From: Actinomyces viscosus
GTDB lineage: Bacteria; Bacteroidota; Bacteroidia; Flavobacteriales_D; Crocinitomicaceae
Assembly (NCBI GenBank): GCA_943326975.2
Contig: CALPVI020000006.1
Coordinates: 1-18,644, forward strand
Length of the DNA stretch: 18,644 nucleotides
Direction: 5' to 3'
In this document: positions 7,669-15,240 of the stretch, piece after piece
Layout: every line of letters starts with the position of its first letter
Numbering within the stretch: the stretch's first letter is position 1
Translations under genes and position numbers: made by a program
Notes under the pieces: generated by a model
The model's database searches: none
What the model saw: the letters and a program-made list of their open reading frames with translations, nothing else
Told to the model about the DNA's origin: nothing

Positions 7669-9189
7669 ATGCCTATAATTGGAAAACTGATTAAAAAAAC
7701 TTCTGAGATAGCATATAATAGAACTTTCAATAAAGGGAAAGAGTATGTCAATCAACTGAAAACACTTTCATGGTTACTAAATAAAGCAAAAAGAACAAAG
7801 TTTGGAAAAACAAATTTGTTCAGTATTGCTTTAAAAAGTAATGATGCAGTTGATTTTTATCAAAAAAATGTTCCAATTACCGACTATGAAAAATTCTATA
7901 CCGATTGGTTAGAAATGACACTAAATGGTGAAAAAAATCATACATGGCCTGGTAAAATTAAATACTACGCACTTTCATCAGGCACTACAGGTTCACCTAG
8001 TAAACGCATTCCTGTAACACGCCAAATGATTCGCTCATTTCAAAAAACAAGTATTAAGCAAATTTCTACTCTACATAGTCTAGATTTACCGGCTACATTG
8101 TTTAGTTCACATTTTTTAGTTGTAGGTGGTTCATCTAATTTAACGAAAGTAGCAGATCACTTTGAAGGGGATTTAAGTGGTATATTAAAAAAACATACTT
8201 CTATTATTGCTAGTCCTTTTACAAAGCCTGAAAATGAAATTGCTAAAATCAAAGATTGGAGCAAGAAATTAGATTTAATGGTTGAAAAAGCACCTTCATG
8301 GAACATAGGCATTATGGCGGGTGTACCTAGCTGGTGTTTGATGTTAGTGGAGAAAATAATTGAAAAATATAACTTGGAAACCATTCATGATATTTGGCCT
8401 AATTTCCAAGTATATGTTCATGGTGGAGTTTTTATGAAACCATATATATCTAGACTTGAAAAAGTAATTGGTAAAAAAGTACATTTATTAGATACATATC
8501 TAGCTAGCGAAGGATATTTTGCTTATCAAGTTTCTCCTGAAAGAACAGGAATGAAGTTACTTTTAAATAATGGCATTTTCTATGAATTCATACCATTTAA
8601 TAGTGACTTTTTTGATGAATTCGGCAATTTAAAAGATACTCATAAGGCATTTTCTTTATCAGAAGTTCAACAAGGTATAGATTATGCTTTAATCATTTCT
8701 ACAAATGCTGGATTATGGAGATACATGATTGGAGATTTGGTTCAATTTATTAATGTTGAACAGCGTGAAATAAAAATAACGGGGCGAATAAAACAATTCT
8801 TAAGTTTAAGTGGAGAACACCTTTCGCTTGATAATATAAATACTGCCTTACTTCAAGTTATTGAAGAAATGAAAATTGAAGTTCCAGAATTTTGTATCAA
8901 TGCAGATTTAGAAAATCAAAGTCATGTTTGGTATATTGGTTCAAATTCATCATTTGATCACAAGGAATTTTTGGATAGAATAGATACTACTTTAGGAAAT
9001 TTAAATGACGATTATAAATCTTGTAGAAAGTACAATCTAAATCAACCTTCTATTAAAGTAATAGACCCTAAATGTTTCTATGGCTTTATGGAAGCTATTG
9101 GAAAAGCAGGTTCACAAAATAAATTTCCAAGGGTAATGAATAACGAACAATCCTTGAAATGGATTGCTTATTTAGAATCAAATAAATAA
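7669..9189 (+). CDS. GH3 auxin-responsive promoter family protein (acyl-adenylating enzyme)
   Basis: This 506-residue protein matches the GH3 family, members of the ANL adenylating superfamily that activate a carboxylate with ATP and, in plants, conjugate it to an amino acid. The three nucleotide motifs are in order: SSGTTGSPSKR at 103-113 (phosphate loop), DTYLASEGY at 275-283 (adenine/Mg region) and WRYMIGD at 350-356. The domain hinge TGRIKQFLSLSGEHLS follows from 371. The length is close to that of bacterial homologues and somewhat shorter than plant enzymes. There is no signal peptide, so it is cytoplasmic. The physiological acid and amine substrates are unknown for most bacterial members, and the neighbours (stress protein upstream, convergent DMT transporter downstream) do not define them. 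The ATG lies only 34 bases after the usp terminator with no consensus promoter visible. Confidence 0.9.
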   Translation: MPIIGKLIKKTSEIAYNRTFNKGKEYVNQLKTLSWLLNKAKRTKFGKTNLFSIALKSNDAVDFYQKNVPITDYEKFYTDWLEMTLNGEKNHTWPGKIKYYALSSGTTGSPSKRIPVTRQMIRSFQKTSIKQISTLHSLDLPATLFSSHFLVVGGSSNLTKVADHFEGDLSGILKKHTSIIASPFTKPENEIAKIKDWSKKLDLMVEKAPSWNIGIMAGVPSWCLMLVEKIIEKYNLETIHDIWPNFQVYVHGGVFMKPYISRLEKVIGKKVHLLDTYLASEGYFAYQVSPERTGMKLLLNNGIFYEFIPFNSDFFDEFGNLKDTHKAFSLSEVQQGIDYALIISTNAGLWRYMIGDLVQFINVEQREIKITGRIKQFLSLSGEHLSLDNINTALLQVIEEMKIEVPEFCINADLENQSHVWYIGSNSSFDHKEFLDRIDTTLGNLNDDYKSCRKYNLNQPSIKVIDPKCFYGFMEAIGKAGSQNKFPRVMNNEQSLKWIAYLESNK

Positions 9190-9201
9190 CAATTCAATTG
9201 A

Positions 9202-10095
9202 TTACGAAAGTTGCTTTTGGCGATTTTTAATAATGCCATTCAGAACAACAACTAAAATTATGATTAGAGCTCCAAGGTAAAATTTGTAACTTAATAATTC
9301 ATTTTCTTTTAAAATAAATATAGCCAAAATAATTGTGTAAACAGGTTCTAAATTGATGCTCAATGAAACGGTAAAAGCACCCAGTTTTTTCACAACCTCA
9401 ATTGTGGCTAAAAATGCAAAAGATGTACAAAACAAACCTAAAAACAGTAACCACAAGAAATCACTAAGTGTCATTGAAAATAAAGTGGAAACAACTACTT
9501 CATTTTGAACAAATAAAACCAAAGTTAAAAACAAAAATCCGACTCCCATTTCATAAAAAGAAATAGTAGTAGAAGGTATTGTTTGAACAAATTTTGCATT
9601 GAAAACAGAAAAAAGAGCAGCAAGTAACGCAGAAATTAAACCATAAATTAATGCTTCATAATCTTTTGCGTTAAAATCACTTGAAACAATGTAAATGCCA
9701 ATTATAACGATCAATCCTAAAAGAAATTCCATCCATGAAAATTTCCGTTTCATCACTAATGGATCAAGCCAAGTAACATGTAAAGTAACAGTAGATAAAC
9801 ATAAAATACCCAAAGAGGCGGTAGATAATTGTATGGATTTATAAAATGTAAGCCAATGTAATGCAACCAATACCCCTACTCCACAAATACTCAAAAATGA
9901 TTTAAAAGAAGGTAATTTGATTGATTTTTTTGTGAAAAGCAAATAAATTCCAATCCCTATAAAAGCAATTAAAACACGATGCCAAACAATTAAAAATGAA
10001 TCAAGGTGAATGAGTTTTCCCAAAATACCCGTAAAACCCCACATAAAAATAATAATATGCAGCAATAGATAGTACTTGTATTTTTGAAAAGCCAT
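9202..10095 (-). CDS. DMT-superfamily (EamA) transporter
   Basis: This is a 297-residue integral membrane protein with about ten hydrophobic helices arranged as two EamA repeats (about residues 8-138 and 148-288). The second repeat contains the typical segment SLSINLEPVYTIILAIFILKE (shown here to 266), characteristic of RhaT/YdcZ/EamA-type drug/metabolite exporters. It probably exports an amino acid or another small metabolite, but the substrate cannot be read from the sequence. The chosen ATG places a short charged stretch (FQKYKY) just before the first helix, as expected; later Met codons would cut into it. It converges with the GH3 gene with only 12 bases between the stop codons and no obvious terminator. 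Its start lies about 18 bases downstream of the pgk terminator on the same strand, so expression may depend on read-through or on a promoter overlapping that hairpin. Confidence 0.9.
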   Translation of the reverse strand: MAFQKYKYYLLLHIIIFMWGFTGILGKLIHLDSFLIVWHRVLIAFIGIGIYLLFTKKSIKLPSFKSFLSICGVGVLVALHWLTFYKSIQLSTASLGILCLSTVTLHVTWLDPLVMKRKFSWMEFLLGLIVIIGIYIVSSDFNAKDYEALIYGLISALLAALFSVFNAKFVQTIPSTTISFYEMGVGFLFLTLVLFVQNEVVVSTLFSMTLSDFLWLLFLGLFCTSFAFLATIEVVKKLGAFTVSLSINLEPVYTIILAIFILKENELLSYKFYLGALIIILVVVLNGIIKNRQKQLS

Positions 10096-10113
10096 AGTTT
10101 ATTTAATATATAC

Positions 10114-10160
10114 AAAAAAAGCTGAAAGTTAAGTAGATTAAACCACTTATCCTTTCAGCT
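10114..10160 (-). terminator. Intrinsic terminator of pgk
   Basis: On the minus strand AGCTGAAAG pairs with CTTTCAGCT. Inside it, AAGTGG pairs with CTACTT (one G-T wobble), giving a long two-part stem closed by a loop of about six bases. The outer stem runs straight into seven T. It lies 21 bases past the pgk stop codon. Confidence 0.88.
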
Positions 10161-10181
10161 TCTGAAATTATTTTTACTTTA

Positions 10182-11390
10182 TTATAAAGTAACTAATGTT
10201 TCTCTAATTGCTTTAATACCTGGTAAATCAATTCCTTCTAAGTATTCTAACATAGCGCCGCCACCTGTAGAAACATAGCTTACTTTATCAGCTAAGTTAA
10301 ATTTATTGATAGCAGCAACAGAGTCGCCTCCTCCTATTAATGAAAAAGCTCCTTTTTCAGTTGCTTTTACAATCGCGTTAGCAACATCTATTGTACCTTG
10401 CTGAAAACTTTCCATTTCGAAAACTCCCATTGGTCCATTCCATAGAATTAACTTAGAGTTTTCTATGATTTTTATACAATCTTCAGATGTTTTTGGACCT
10501 ACATCTAACCCCATCCATCCAGAAGGAATTTGATCAATTGCAACTGTTTGTTGGTTAGCGTCATTCGAAAATTTATCCGCTATCACAGTATCAACTGGAA
10601 TATATAAATTAACTCCTCTTTCTTTTGCTTCAGCTAAAATTTTACGCGCTACATCTAAATAATCATCTTCTATTAAAGAATTTCCAACCTGACCTCCTTG
10701 AGCTTTTACAAACGTATAGGCCATTCCACCGCCAACTATTAAGTTGTCAACTTTTGCAAGTAAACGCTCAATGATTGTAATTTTAGATGACACTTTTGCG
10801 CCACCAACGATAGCTGTCAAAGGTTTCTCCGTACTGTTTAATACTTTGTCAACACTTTTAATTTCAGCTTCTAATAAATAGCCGAACATTTTATCATTTG
10901 GAAAAAACTTAGCAATGATTGCTGTACTAGCATGTGCTCTATGTGCAGTTCCAAAAGCATCATTCACATAAACATCACCATGTTTTGATAAAGCTTCTGC
11001 AAAGCTTTCCGTTCCTGCAGTTTCTTGCTTGTAAAAACGTAGATTTTCTAATAACAATACTTCTCCTGCTGGAAGATTAGAACTCATTTCAAGCGCTTTT
11101 TCTCCTATGCAATCTTCAGCAAAACCAATCGAGTGACCTAATACTTTCTCCACTTGACCCACAATGTGCTTTAAAGAATATTTATCTTCAAATCCTTCTT
11201 TTGGTCTTCCCAAGTGAGACATCAAAACAACACTTCCTCCATTTTTTAAAATATGTTGAATTGTTGGAGCTGCTGCTCTAATTCGAGTATCATCTGTTAC
11301 TTCTAGTGTTTCTTTATCTAAAGGAACGTTAAAATCAACTCTGATTAACGCTCTTTTACCTTTAAAATCATACGAATGTATATCAGCCAT
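10182..11390 (-). CDS. pgk: Phosphoglycerate kinase
   Basis: This 402-residue enzyme is full length for the family. It interconverts 1,3-bisphosphoglycerate plus ADP with 3-phosphoglycerate plus ATP in glycolysis and gluconeogenesis. N-domain substrate-binding motifs are visible: RVDFNVPLD (17-25), SHLGRPK, LLENLRFY and NDAFGTAHRAHAST. C-domain nucleotide-binding motifs follow: GGAKVSSKI, LWNGPMGVFE, the Gly-rich IGGGDSVAA and VSTGGGAMLEYLEG near the end. The start is supported by the normal N-terminus (MADIHSYDFKGKRALIRVDF) and by a consensus promoter 20 bases upstream. The gene has its own promoter and terminator, so it is likely monocistronic and highly expressed. It is divergent from the GT-C-like gene. 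Confidence 0.98.
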   Translation of the reverse strand: MADIHSYDFKGKRALIRVDFNVPLDKETLEVTDDTRIRAAAPTIQHILKNGGSVVLMSHLGRPKEGFEDKYSLKHIVGQVEKVLGHSIGFAEDCIGEKALEMSSNLPAGEVLLLENLRFYKQETAGTESFAEALSKHGDVYVNDAFGTAHRAHASTAIIAKFFPNDKMFGYLLEAEIKSVDKVLNSTEKPLTAIVGGAKVSSKITIIERLLAKVDNLIVGGGMAYTFVKAQGGQVGNSLIEDDYLDVARKILAEAKERGVNLYIPVDTVIADKFSNDANQQTVAIDQIPSGWMGLDVGPKTSEDCIKIIENSKLILWNGPMGVFEMESFQQGTIDVANAIVKATEKGAFSLIGGGDSVAAINKFNLADKVSYVSTGGGAMLEYLEGIDLPGIKAIRETLVTL

Positions 11391-11409
11391 GGTAATCTAA
11401 ATTTTTTTG

Positions 11410-11439
11410 CAAAAATAAGGAAGTTAGTGGTTAACACAA
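11410..11439 (-). promoter_or_regulatory. Consensus Bacteroidota promoter of pgk
   Basis: The minus strand reads TTG, 19 bases, then TATTTTTG. This is an exact match to the primary sigma consensus of Bacteroidota (TTG at -33, TAnnTTTG at -7). The -7 box ends 19 bases before the pgk ATG, predicting a very short leader of roughly 12-15 bases. Confidence 0.8.
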
Positions 11440-11543
11440 AATTAATCTCCGAGCAAATAAAAATTATTAAGAAAGATTTTTAAAACCGAACTGTCTTTTT
11501 TAAAAAGTATATTGTAATTTCCACTCATCAAAAGAAAAATAAT

Positions 11544-13322
11544 ATGAAAAAAATAGAAAATAAGACATTCATTTTTTGTTGTTTTATTCTGCTTTATCTT
11601 TCTTATTCTAATGGCGTATCGAATATTCTAACTTGGGATATTTTTGGACATTACAGCTATTTACCAATGCAATTCCACAAGCATCAATTAATCCACACTA
11701 ATTTAAGTTATTTTAAATCAATTAATGAAACATATAAATGTAGCGATACACTTTATCAATTTGGACTGCAAAAAAATGGGAATTACATTCCTCGTCCAAC
11801 AATGGGTTGGGCTATTGTTTTAAGCCCTTTTTATTTTATAGCAAAAATAATTACCCCGTTTACTCAATATAAAAATGATGGCTTTTCAATTCCTTATCAA
11901 TATGCTTTAAGTTTTGGTACATCCATCTATATGATTTTAGGTATTTATTATTGTAAAAAAATACTTCGCCTCTATTTCAATCCTGTCATTACATCCTTTA
12001 CTTTGATAGCTTTGATTTTAGGTACTAATTTTCTATACATGAATTATGCGGCAAAAGGATCATCTAACAATTTAATTTTCTCCTTGATCGCATTTATGAT
12101 TTGGCAAAATATTCAGTTTCATAAAAATTACCAACTAAAAAATGCAATTGGGTTAGGACTGGCAATTGGTTTAATTGGAATTGTTCGTCCACCTGATATT
12201 ACGCTTGCTCTGATTCCTATGTTTTGGAGTTATAAAAAATATGGGGGTATTTATGAGAAAGTTAAGTATTTCTATTATCATCAAAAATGGAAAGTGATAG
12301 TTGTTTTTTCGATAACATTGTTTCTACTTTCCATTCAATTCTTTTTTTGGAAAATTACAACAGGTCATTTTATCGTCAATAGTTACGGAGATAATAGTGG
12401 AGAAGGTTTTGATTGGCTACAACCCTATACATTAGATGTACTTTTTAGTTTTAGAAAAGGTTGGTTTATCTATACTCCTATCATGATTTTATCAGTAATA
12501 GGTTTATTTATTTGGCGAAAAAAAAATCCAACAAATGGAATTGTAATCATACTGGTGTTTTTGCTTTTTCTATATATAATTTCGTCTTGGACAACTTGGT
12601 GGTATGCAACAAGCTTTTCACAAAGAGCTTTGATAGATATTTATCCTTTATTAATTATTGGATTAGGTTTTTATATTCAGTTTATAATTGAAGAGAAAAA
12701 AAAATTATTAATAGGAATTATAATTCTTTTAATTGGCTTGAACTTGTTTCAAACATATCAAATCGATCGAGGTATTATAGATGGTTCTAGAATGACAAAA
12801 GAATATTATTTTTCAACTTTCTTTCAAGTAAATCCACCCACAAAAAAACAAAAAGAATTGCTTATCATTGATAGAATAAATAAATACTATTCTGGATTTG
12901 ATGATTCTGAAAAATATAAAATATGCTTTCAAAAAAAATATACTTTCTCACCAAAAACAAAAATTAGTAAGAAAACTATTTTTTCTCCACCCATTGATTT
13001 ATTACCTAGTGATGTAAGTAAAAAAGATCACTTTTGGATAAGAATTATTTACAATTATATTGGAGAAGAAAAATCAATAGAAGGTAAATTTTTTACAGCT
13101 GCAGTATTGTATAATAAAAATGGACAAGGCTATGGATATGTTGCATTTACAAAGAATGATAAATTATTGAAAATAAATGTGGACAAGAAAGAAATTGTAC
13201 AAGAATATTTAAGTCCTGAATTTAGAACAGAAAAAGACAAAATAAGAGTTTGTTCCTATTATCAGCAGGGAAATGATTTAGAAATAAGTTCCGTTAAAAT
13301 AGTCGCTTTCGAAAAAAAATGA
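11544..13322 (+). CDS. Polytopic membrane protein, GT-C glycosyltransferase-like, with C-terminal soluble domain
   Basis: This 592-residue protein has about ten or eleven membrane helices (roughly 8-24, 87-104, 118-138, 148-165, 174-190, 199-213, 250-268, 308-324, 332-348, 364-382, 387-403). A hydrophilic, beta-rich-looking domain of about 185 residues follows, probably outside the cytoplasm. The first large loop begins TWDIFGHYSYLP and carries an acidic residue (D32) where GT-C enzymes of the ArnT/PMT/PIG-M kind place their catalytic acid. The later WTTWWYATSFSQRALIDIYP segment (349-368) recalls conserved loops in Bacteroidota GT-C-like proteins. I infer transfer of a sugar from a polyprenyl-phosphate donor to a cell-surface acceptor, but no diagnostic motif proves it. 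No cell-wall or polysaccharide cluster surrounds it. It is divergent from pgk, and no clear promoter is visible. The only terminator downstream is the hairpin in the rimP leader, about 100 bases away. Confidence 0.72.
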   Translation: MKKIENKTFIFCCFILLYLSYSNGVSNILTWDIFGHYSYLPMQFHKHQLIHTNLSYFKSINETYKCSDTLYQFGLQKNGNYIPRPTMGWAIVLSPFYFIAKIITPFTQYKNDGFSIPYQYALSFGTSIYMILGIYYCKKILRLYFNPVITSFTLIALILGTNFLYMNYAAKGSSNNLIFSLIAFMIWQNIQFHKNYQLKNAIGLGLAIGLIGIVRPPDITLALIPMFWSYKKYGGIYEKVKYFYYHQKWKVIVVFSITLFLLSIQFFFWKITTGHFIVNSYGDNSGEGFDWLQPYTLDVLFSFRKGWFIYTPIMILSVIGLFIWRKKNPTNGIVIILVFLLFLYIISSWTTWWYATSFSQRALIDIYPLLIIGLGFYIQFIIEEKKKLLIGIIILLIGLNLFQTYQIDRGIIDGSRMTKEYYFSTFFQVNPPTKKQKELLIIDRINKYYSGFDDSEKYKICFQKKYTFSPKTKISKKTIFSPPIDLLPSDVSKKDHFWIRIIYNYIGEEKSIEGKFFTAAVLYNKNGQGYGYVAFTKNDKLLKINVDKKEIVQEYLSPEFRTEKDKIRVCSYYQQGNDLEISSVKIVAFEKK

Positions 13323-13365
13323 AGTTAATATTTAATATCAATGGATTGAAAAATTAAATAAACAC

Positions 13366-13395
13366 TTGATAATTACAAAAAAATGCATATATTTG
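13366..13395 (+). promoter_or_regulatory. Consensus promoter of the rimP-nusA-infB operon
   Basis: TTG (13366-13368), 19 bases, then TATATTTG (13388-13395) match the Bacteroidota -33/-7 consensus exactly. Transcription should start near 13400-13403. The leader would then be about 55 bases and would contain the hairpin at 13425-13449. Confidence 0.82.
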
Positions 13396-13414
13396 CGATA
13401 TCGTTAAGTTAAAA

Positions 13415-13426
13415 ATGAACAAATGA
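13415..13426 (+). other. Three-codon leader ORF (Met-Asn-Lys-stop)
   Basis: ATG AAC AAA TGA lies about 13 bases after the predicted transcription start. Its stop codon overlaps the first two bases of the leader hairpin. It could be a minimal translated leader, or it may be chance, because such short ORFs are frequent in AT-rich DNA. No ribosome-binding signal can be used to decide, since this phylum rarely uses Shine-Dalgarno sequences. Confidence 0.2.
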
Positions 13427-13449
13427 GGGGACTTTGGTCCCCTCTTTTT
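13425..13449 (+). terminator. Intrinsic terminator in the rimP-nusA-infB leader (candidate attenuator)
   Basis: GAGGGGAC (13425-13432), a TTTG loop and GTCCCCTC (13437-13444) form a perfect eight-pair stem with six G-C pairs, followed by five T and then ATAAGG. It lies downstream of the consensus promoter and ends only seven bases before the rimP ATG, so no promoter can fit between it and rimP. All operon transcription must therefore pass through it. The U-tract is short and interrupted, a form compatible with partial, factor-sensitive termination. It would also stop read-through from the upstream membrane-protein gene. Confidence 0.85.
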
Positions 13450-13456
13450 ATAAGGC

Positions 13457-13933
13457 ATGATAAGTAAAAAATTAGTAGAGGAATTAGTAAACGAACGTAT
13501 CGCTGAATTAAACAACGGTATTTTTATTGTTGAGATTTCTATTTCAAAATCAAATTCTATTTCTGTTGAAATAGATAAACATGTCGGAGGAGTTTCAGTT
13601 CATGATTGTATCTCTGTATCTAGAAATGTTGAACACAACTTAGATCGTGAAGAACAAGATTTTGAATTACACGTATCATCTGCAGGTTTAGATAGACCTT
13701 TGCGTGTTTTACATCAATATGTCAAAAATATAGGTAGAGAAGTAGAGGTAATTACAAATGAAGGTGAGAAATTAGAAGGAATTCTTAATGCAGCTTCAGA
13801 GAAGGAAATTACAATCGAGCATTCAAAAACGATTGTGCCGGAAGGTAAAAAGAAAAAAGAAATCATTGTGGAACAACTTGTTCTGCCTTTGAATAAAATA
13901 AAAGAAACAAAAATTGTTATTTCATTTAAATAG
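13457..13933 (+). CDS. rimP: Ribosome maturation factor RimP
   Basis: This 158-residue protein matches RimP (formerly YhbC/YlxS), which binds the 30S subunit during its assembly in the cytoplasm. The N-terminal alpha/beta domain (about 1-80) contains the family segment VHDCISVSRNVEHNLD and then FELHVSSAGLDRPLR (72-86), the conserved signature that ends this domain. The C-terminal Sm-like domain (about 87-158) follows with the GREVEV and KLEGIL strands. It also has a lysine-rich insertion (GKKKKEII), and the protein is slightly longer than the E. coli one. It is the first gene of the rimP-nusA-infB order conserved across bacteria, and nusA follows after six bases. Expression probably depends on read-through of the leader terminator just before its start codon. 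Confidence 0.93.
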   Translation: MISKKLVEELVNERIAELNNGIFIVEISISKSNSISVEIDKHVGGVSVHDCISVSRNVEHNLDREEQDFELHVSSAGLDRPLRVLHQYVKNIGREVEVITNEGEKLEGILNAASEKEITIEHSKTIVPEGKKKKEIIVEQLVLPLNKIKETKIVISFK

Positions 13934-13939
13934 GTAATT

Positions 13940-15178
13940 ATGAATAGCCTTGAATTAGTTGAATCTTTTTCGGAATTTAAAGAATTAAAAAGCATTGATA
14001 GAACTACAATGCAACATGTTTTGGAAGATGTATTCCGTGCAATGTTGAAGAAAAAATTCAACACAGATGAACACATTGATATCATTGTTAACATTGATAA
14101 AGGTGATGTTCAAATATTTGTAAATAAAGAAATTGTTGCTGATGGTGAAGTAGAAGATCCAAATACGGAGATTGCTTACTCAGATGCAATTAAAATCGAA
14201 CCAGATTTTGAAATCGGTGAAGAAGTAACAGAAGAATTCACATTTGGTGACTTTGGTCGTCGTAACATTCTTTCATTACGTCAAAACTTGATTTCTCGAA
14301 TCATGGAGTTAGAGAAAGATAATTTATACAAAGTATACAAAGAAAGAATCGGTGAAATCGTTACTGGAGAAGTATACCAAGTATGGAAAAAAGAAATCAT
14401 GGTATTGGATGATGAAGGAAACGAATTATTGTTGCCTAAATCTGAACAAATTCCATCAGATTATTTCAAAAAAGGGGAAGCTGTTCGTGCAGTAGTTGCT
14501 AAAGTTGATATGCGTAACAGTAGTCCTGTTATTATTTTATCAAGAACTGCTCCTGAATTTTTAGAAAGATTATTTGAATTAGAAGTTCCTGAAGTATTCG
14601 ACGGATTAATTACAATTAAACGCATCGTTCGTGAACCAGGAGAAAGAGCAAAAGTTGCTGTTGAGTCTTATGATGATCGAGTTGATCCAGTAGGAGCATG
14701 TGTTGGTATGAAAGGTTCTCGTATTCATGGAATTGTTCGTGAATTGAAAAACGAAAATATCGATGTTATCAACTACACTAACAACAACCAATTATTTATT
14801 CAACGTGCACTTTCACCAGCGAAAATTACGTCTGTTGAAATTAACGAAGAAGAAGGTAGAGCAAAAGTATTCTTAAAACCAGATCAAGTTTCGTTAGCAA
14901 TTGGTCGTGGTGGACATAATATTAAATTAGCAGGTAAATTAACAGGTTACGAATTAGATGTTTACCGTGATGGTGAAGAAGATATCGACGATGTTGATTT
15001 AGAAGAATTTGCTGATGAAATTGATAGCTGGATTATTGATGAATTAAAAGCGGTTGGTTGTGATAGTGCGAAATCAGTATTAGAATTAGGTATTGAAGAC
15101 CTGGTTAAACGTACAGATTTAGAACAAGTTACAATCGAAGAAGTATTTAGAATACTTCGTGCTGAATTTGACAATTAA
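13940..15178 (+). CDS. nusA: Transcription termination/antitermination factor NusA
   Basis: This 412-residue protein binds RNA polymerase and nascent RNA, promotes pausing and hairpin-dependent termination, and takes part in antitermination complexes. The RNA-polymerase-binding N-domain (about 1-130) is followed by an S1 domain starting near G138 (GEIVTGEVYQVW). KH1 has its GMKG loop at 256-259 and KH2 its GRGG loop at 322-325 (IGRGGHNIKLAGKLTGYELDVY). A short acidic C-terminal segment (about 350-412) ends with one helix-hairpin-helix-like unit (VGCDSAKSVLELGIEDLVKRT). The two acidic repeats of E. coli NusA are not both present, so the protein is shorter (E. coli has about 495 residues). It is co-transcribed with rimP (6-base gap) and infB (62-base gap). 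It is the obvious candidate to act on the leader hairpin of its own operon. Confidence 0.97.
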   Translation: MNSLELVESFSEFKELKSIDRTTMQHVLEDVFRAMLKKKFNTDEHIDIIVNIDKGDVQIFVNKEIVADGEVEDPNTEIAYSDAIKIEPDFEIGEEVTEEFTFGDFGRRNILSLRQNLISRIMELEKDNLYKVYKERIGEIVTGEVYQVWKKEIMVLDDEGNELLLPKSEQIPSDYFKKGEAVRAVVAKVDMRNSSPVIILSRTAPEFLERLFELEVPEVFDGLITIKRIVREPGERAKVAVESYDDRVDPVGACVGMKGSRIHGIVRELKNENIDVINYTNNNQLFIQRALSPAKITSVEINEEEGRAKVFLKPDQVSLAIGRGGHNIKLAGKLTGYELDVYRDGEEDIDDVDLEEFADEIDSWIIDELKAVGCDSAKSVLELGIEDLVKRTDLEQVTIEEVFRILRAEFDN

Positions 15179-15240
15179 TCAAAAATTACTACTTTAGCAA
15201 CGAAAACTGAATAAGTTAACAACAGGACGCATACAATTAT

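Noticed and set aside
13714..14094. Minus-strand 126-codon ORF overlapping rimP and nusA
   Set aside because: Shadow of two well-recognised genes; its composition (Ser/Thr/Ile-rich) reflects the complementary frame.
15140..15158. Inverted repeat GAAGTATT-TAG-AATACTTC near the end of nusA
   Set aside because: It lies inside the coding sequence of the conserved C-terminal region and lacks a T-run; likely a coding coincidence.
15179..15240. Separate promoter for infB in the 62-base nusA-infB gap
   Set aside because: The best candidate (TACTTTAG) misses the key TTTG end and has no TTG at the right distance; operon transcription is sufficient to explain infB.
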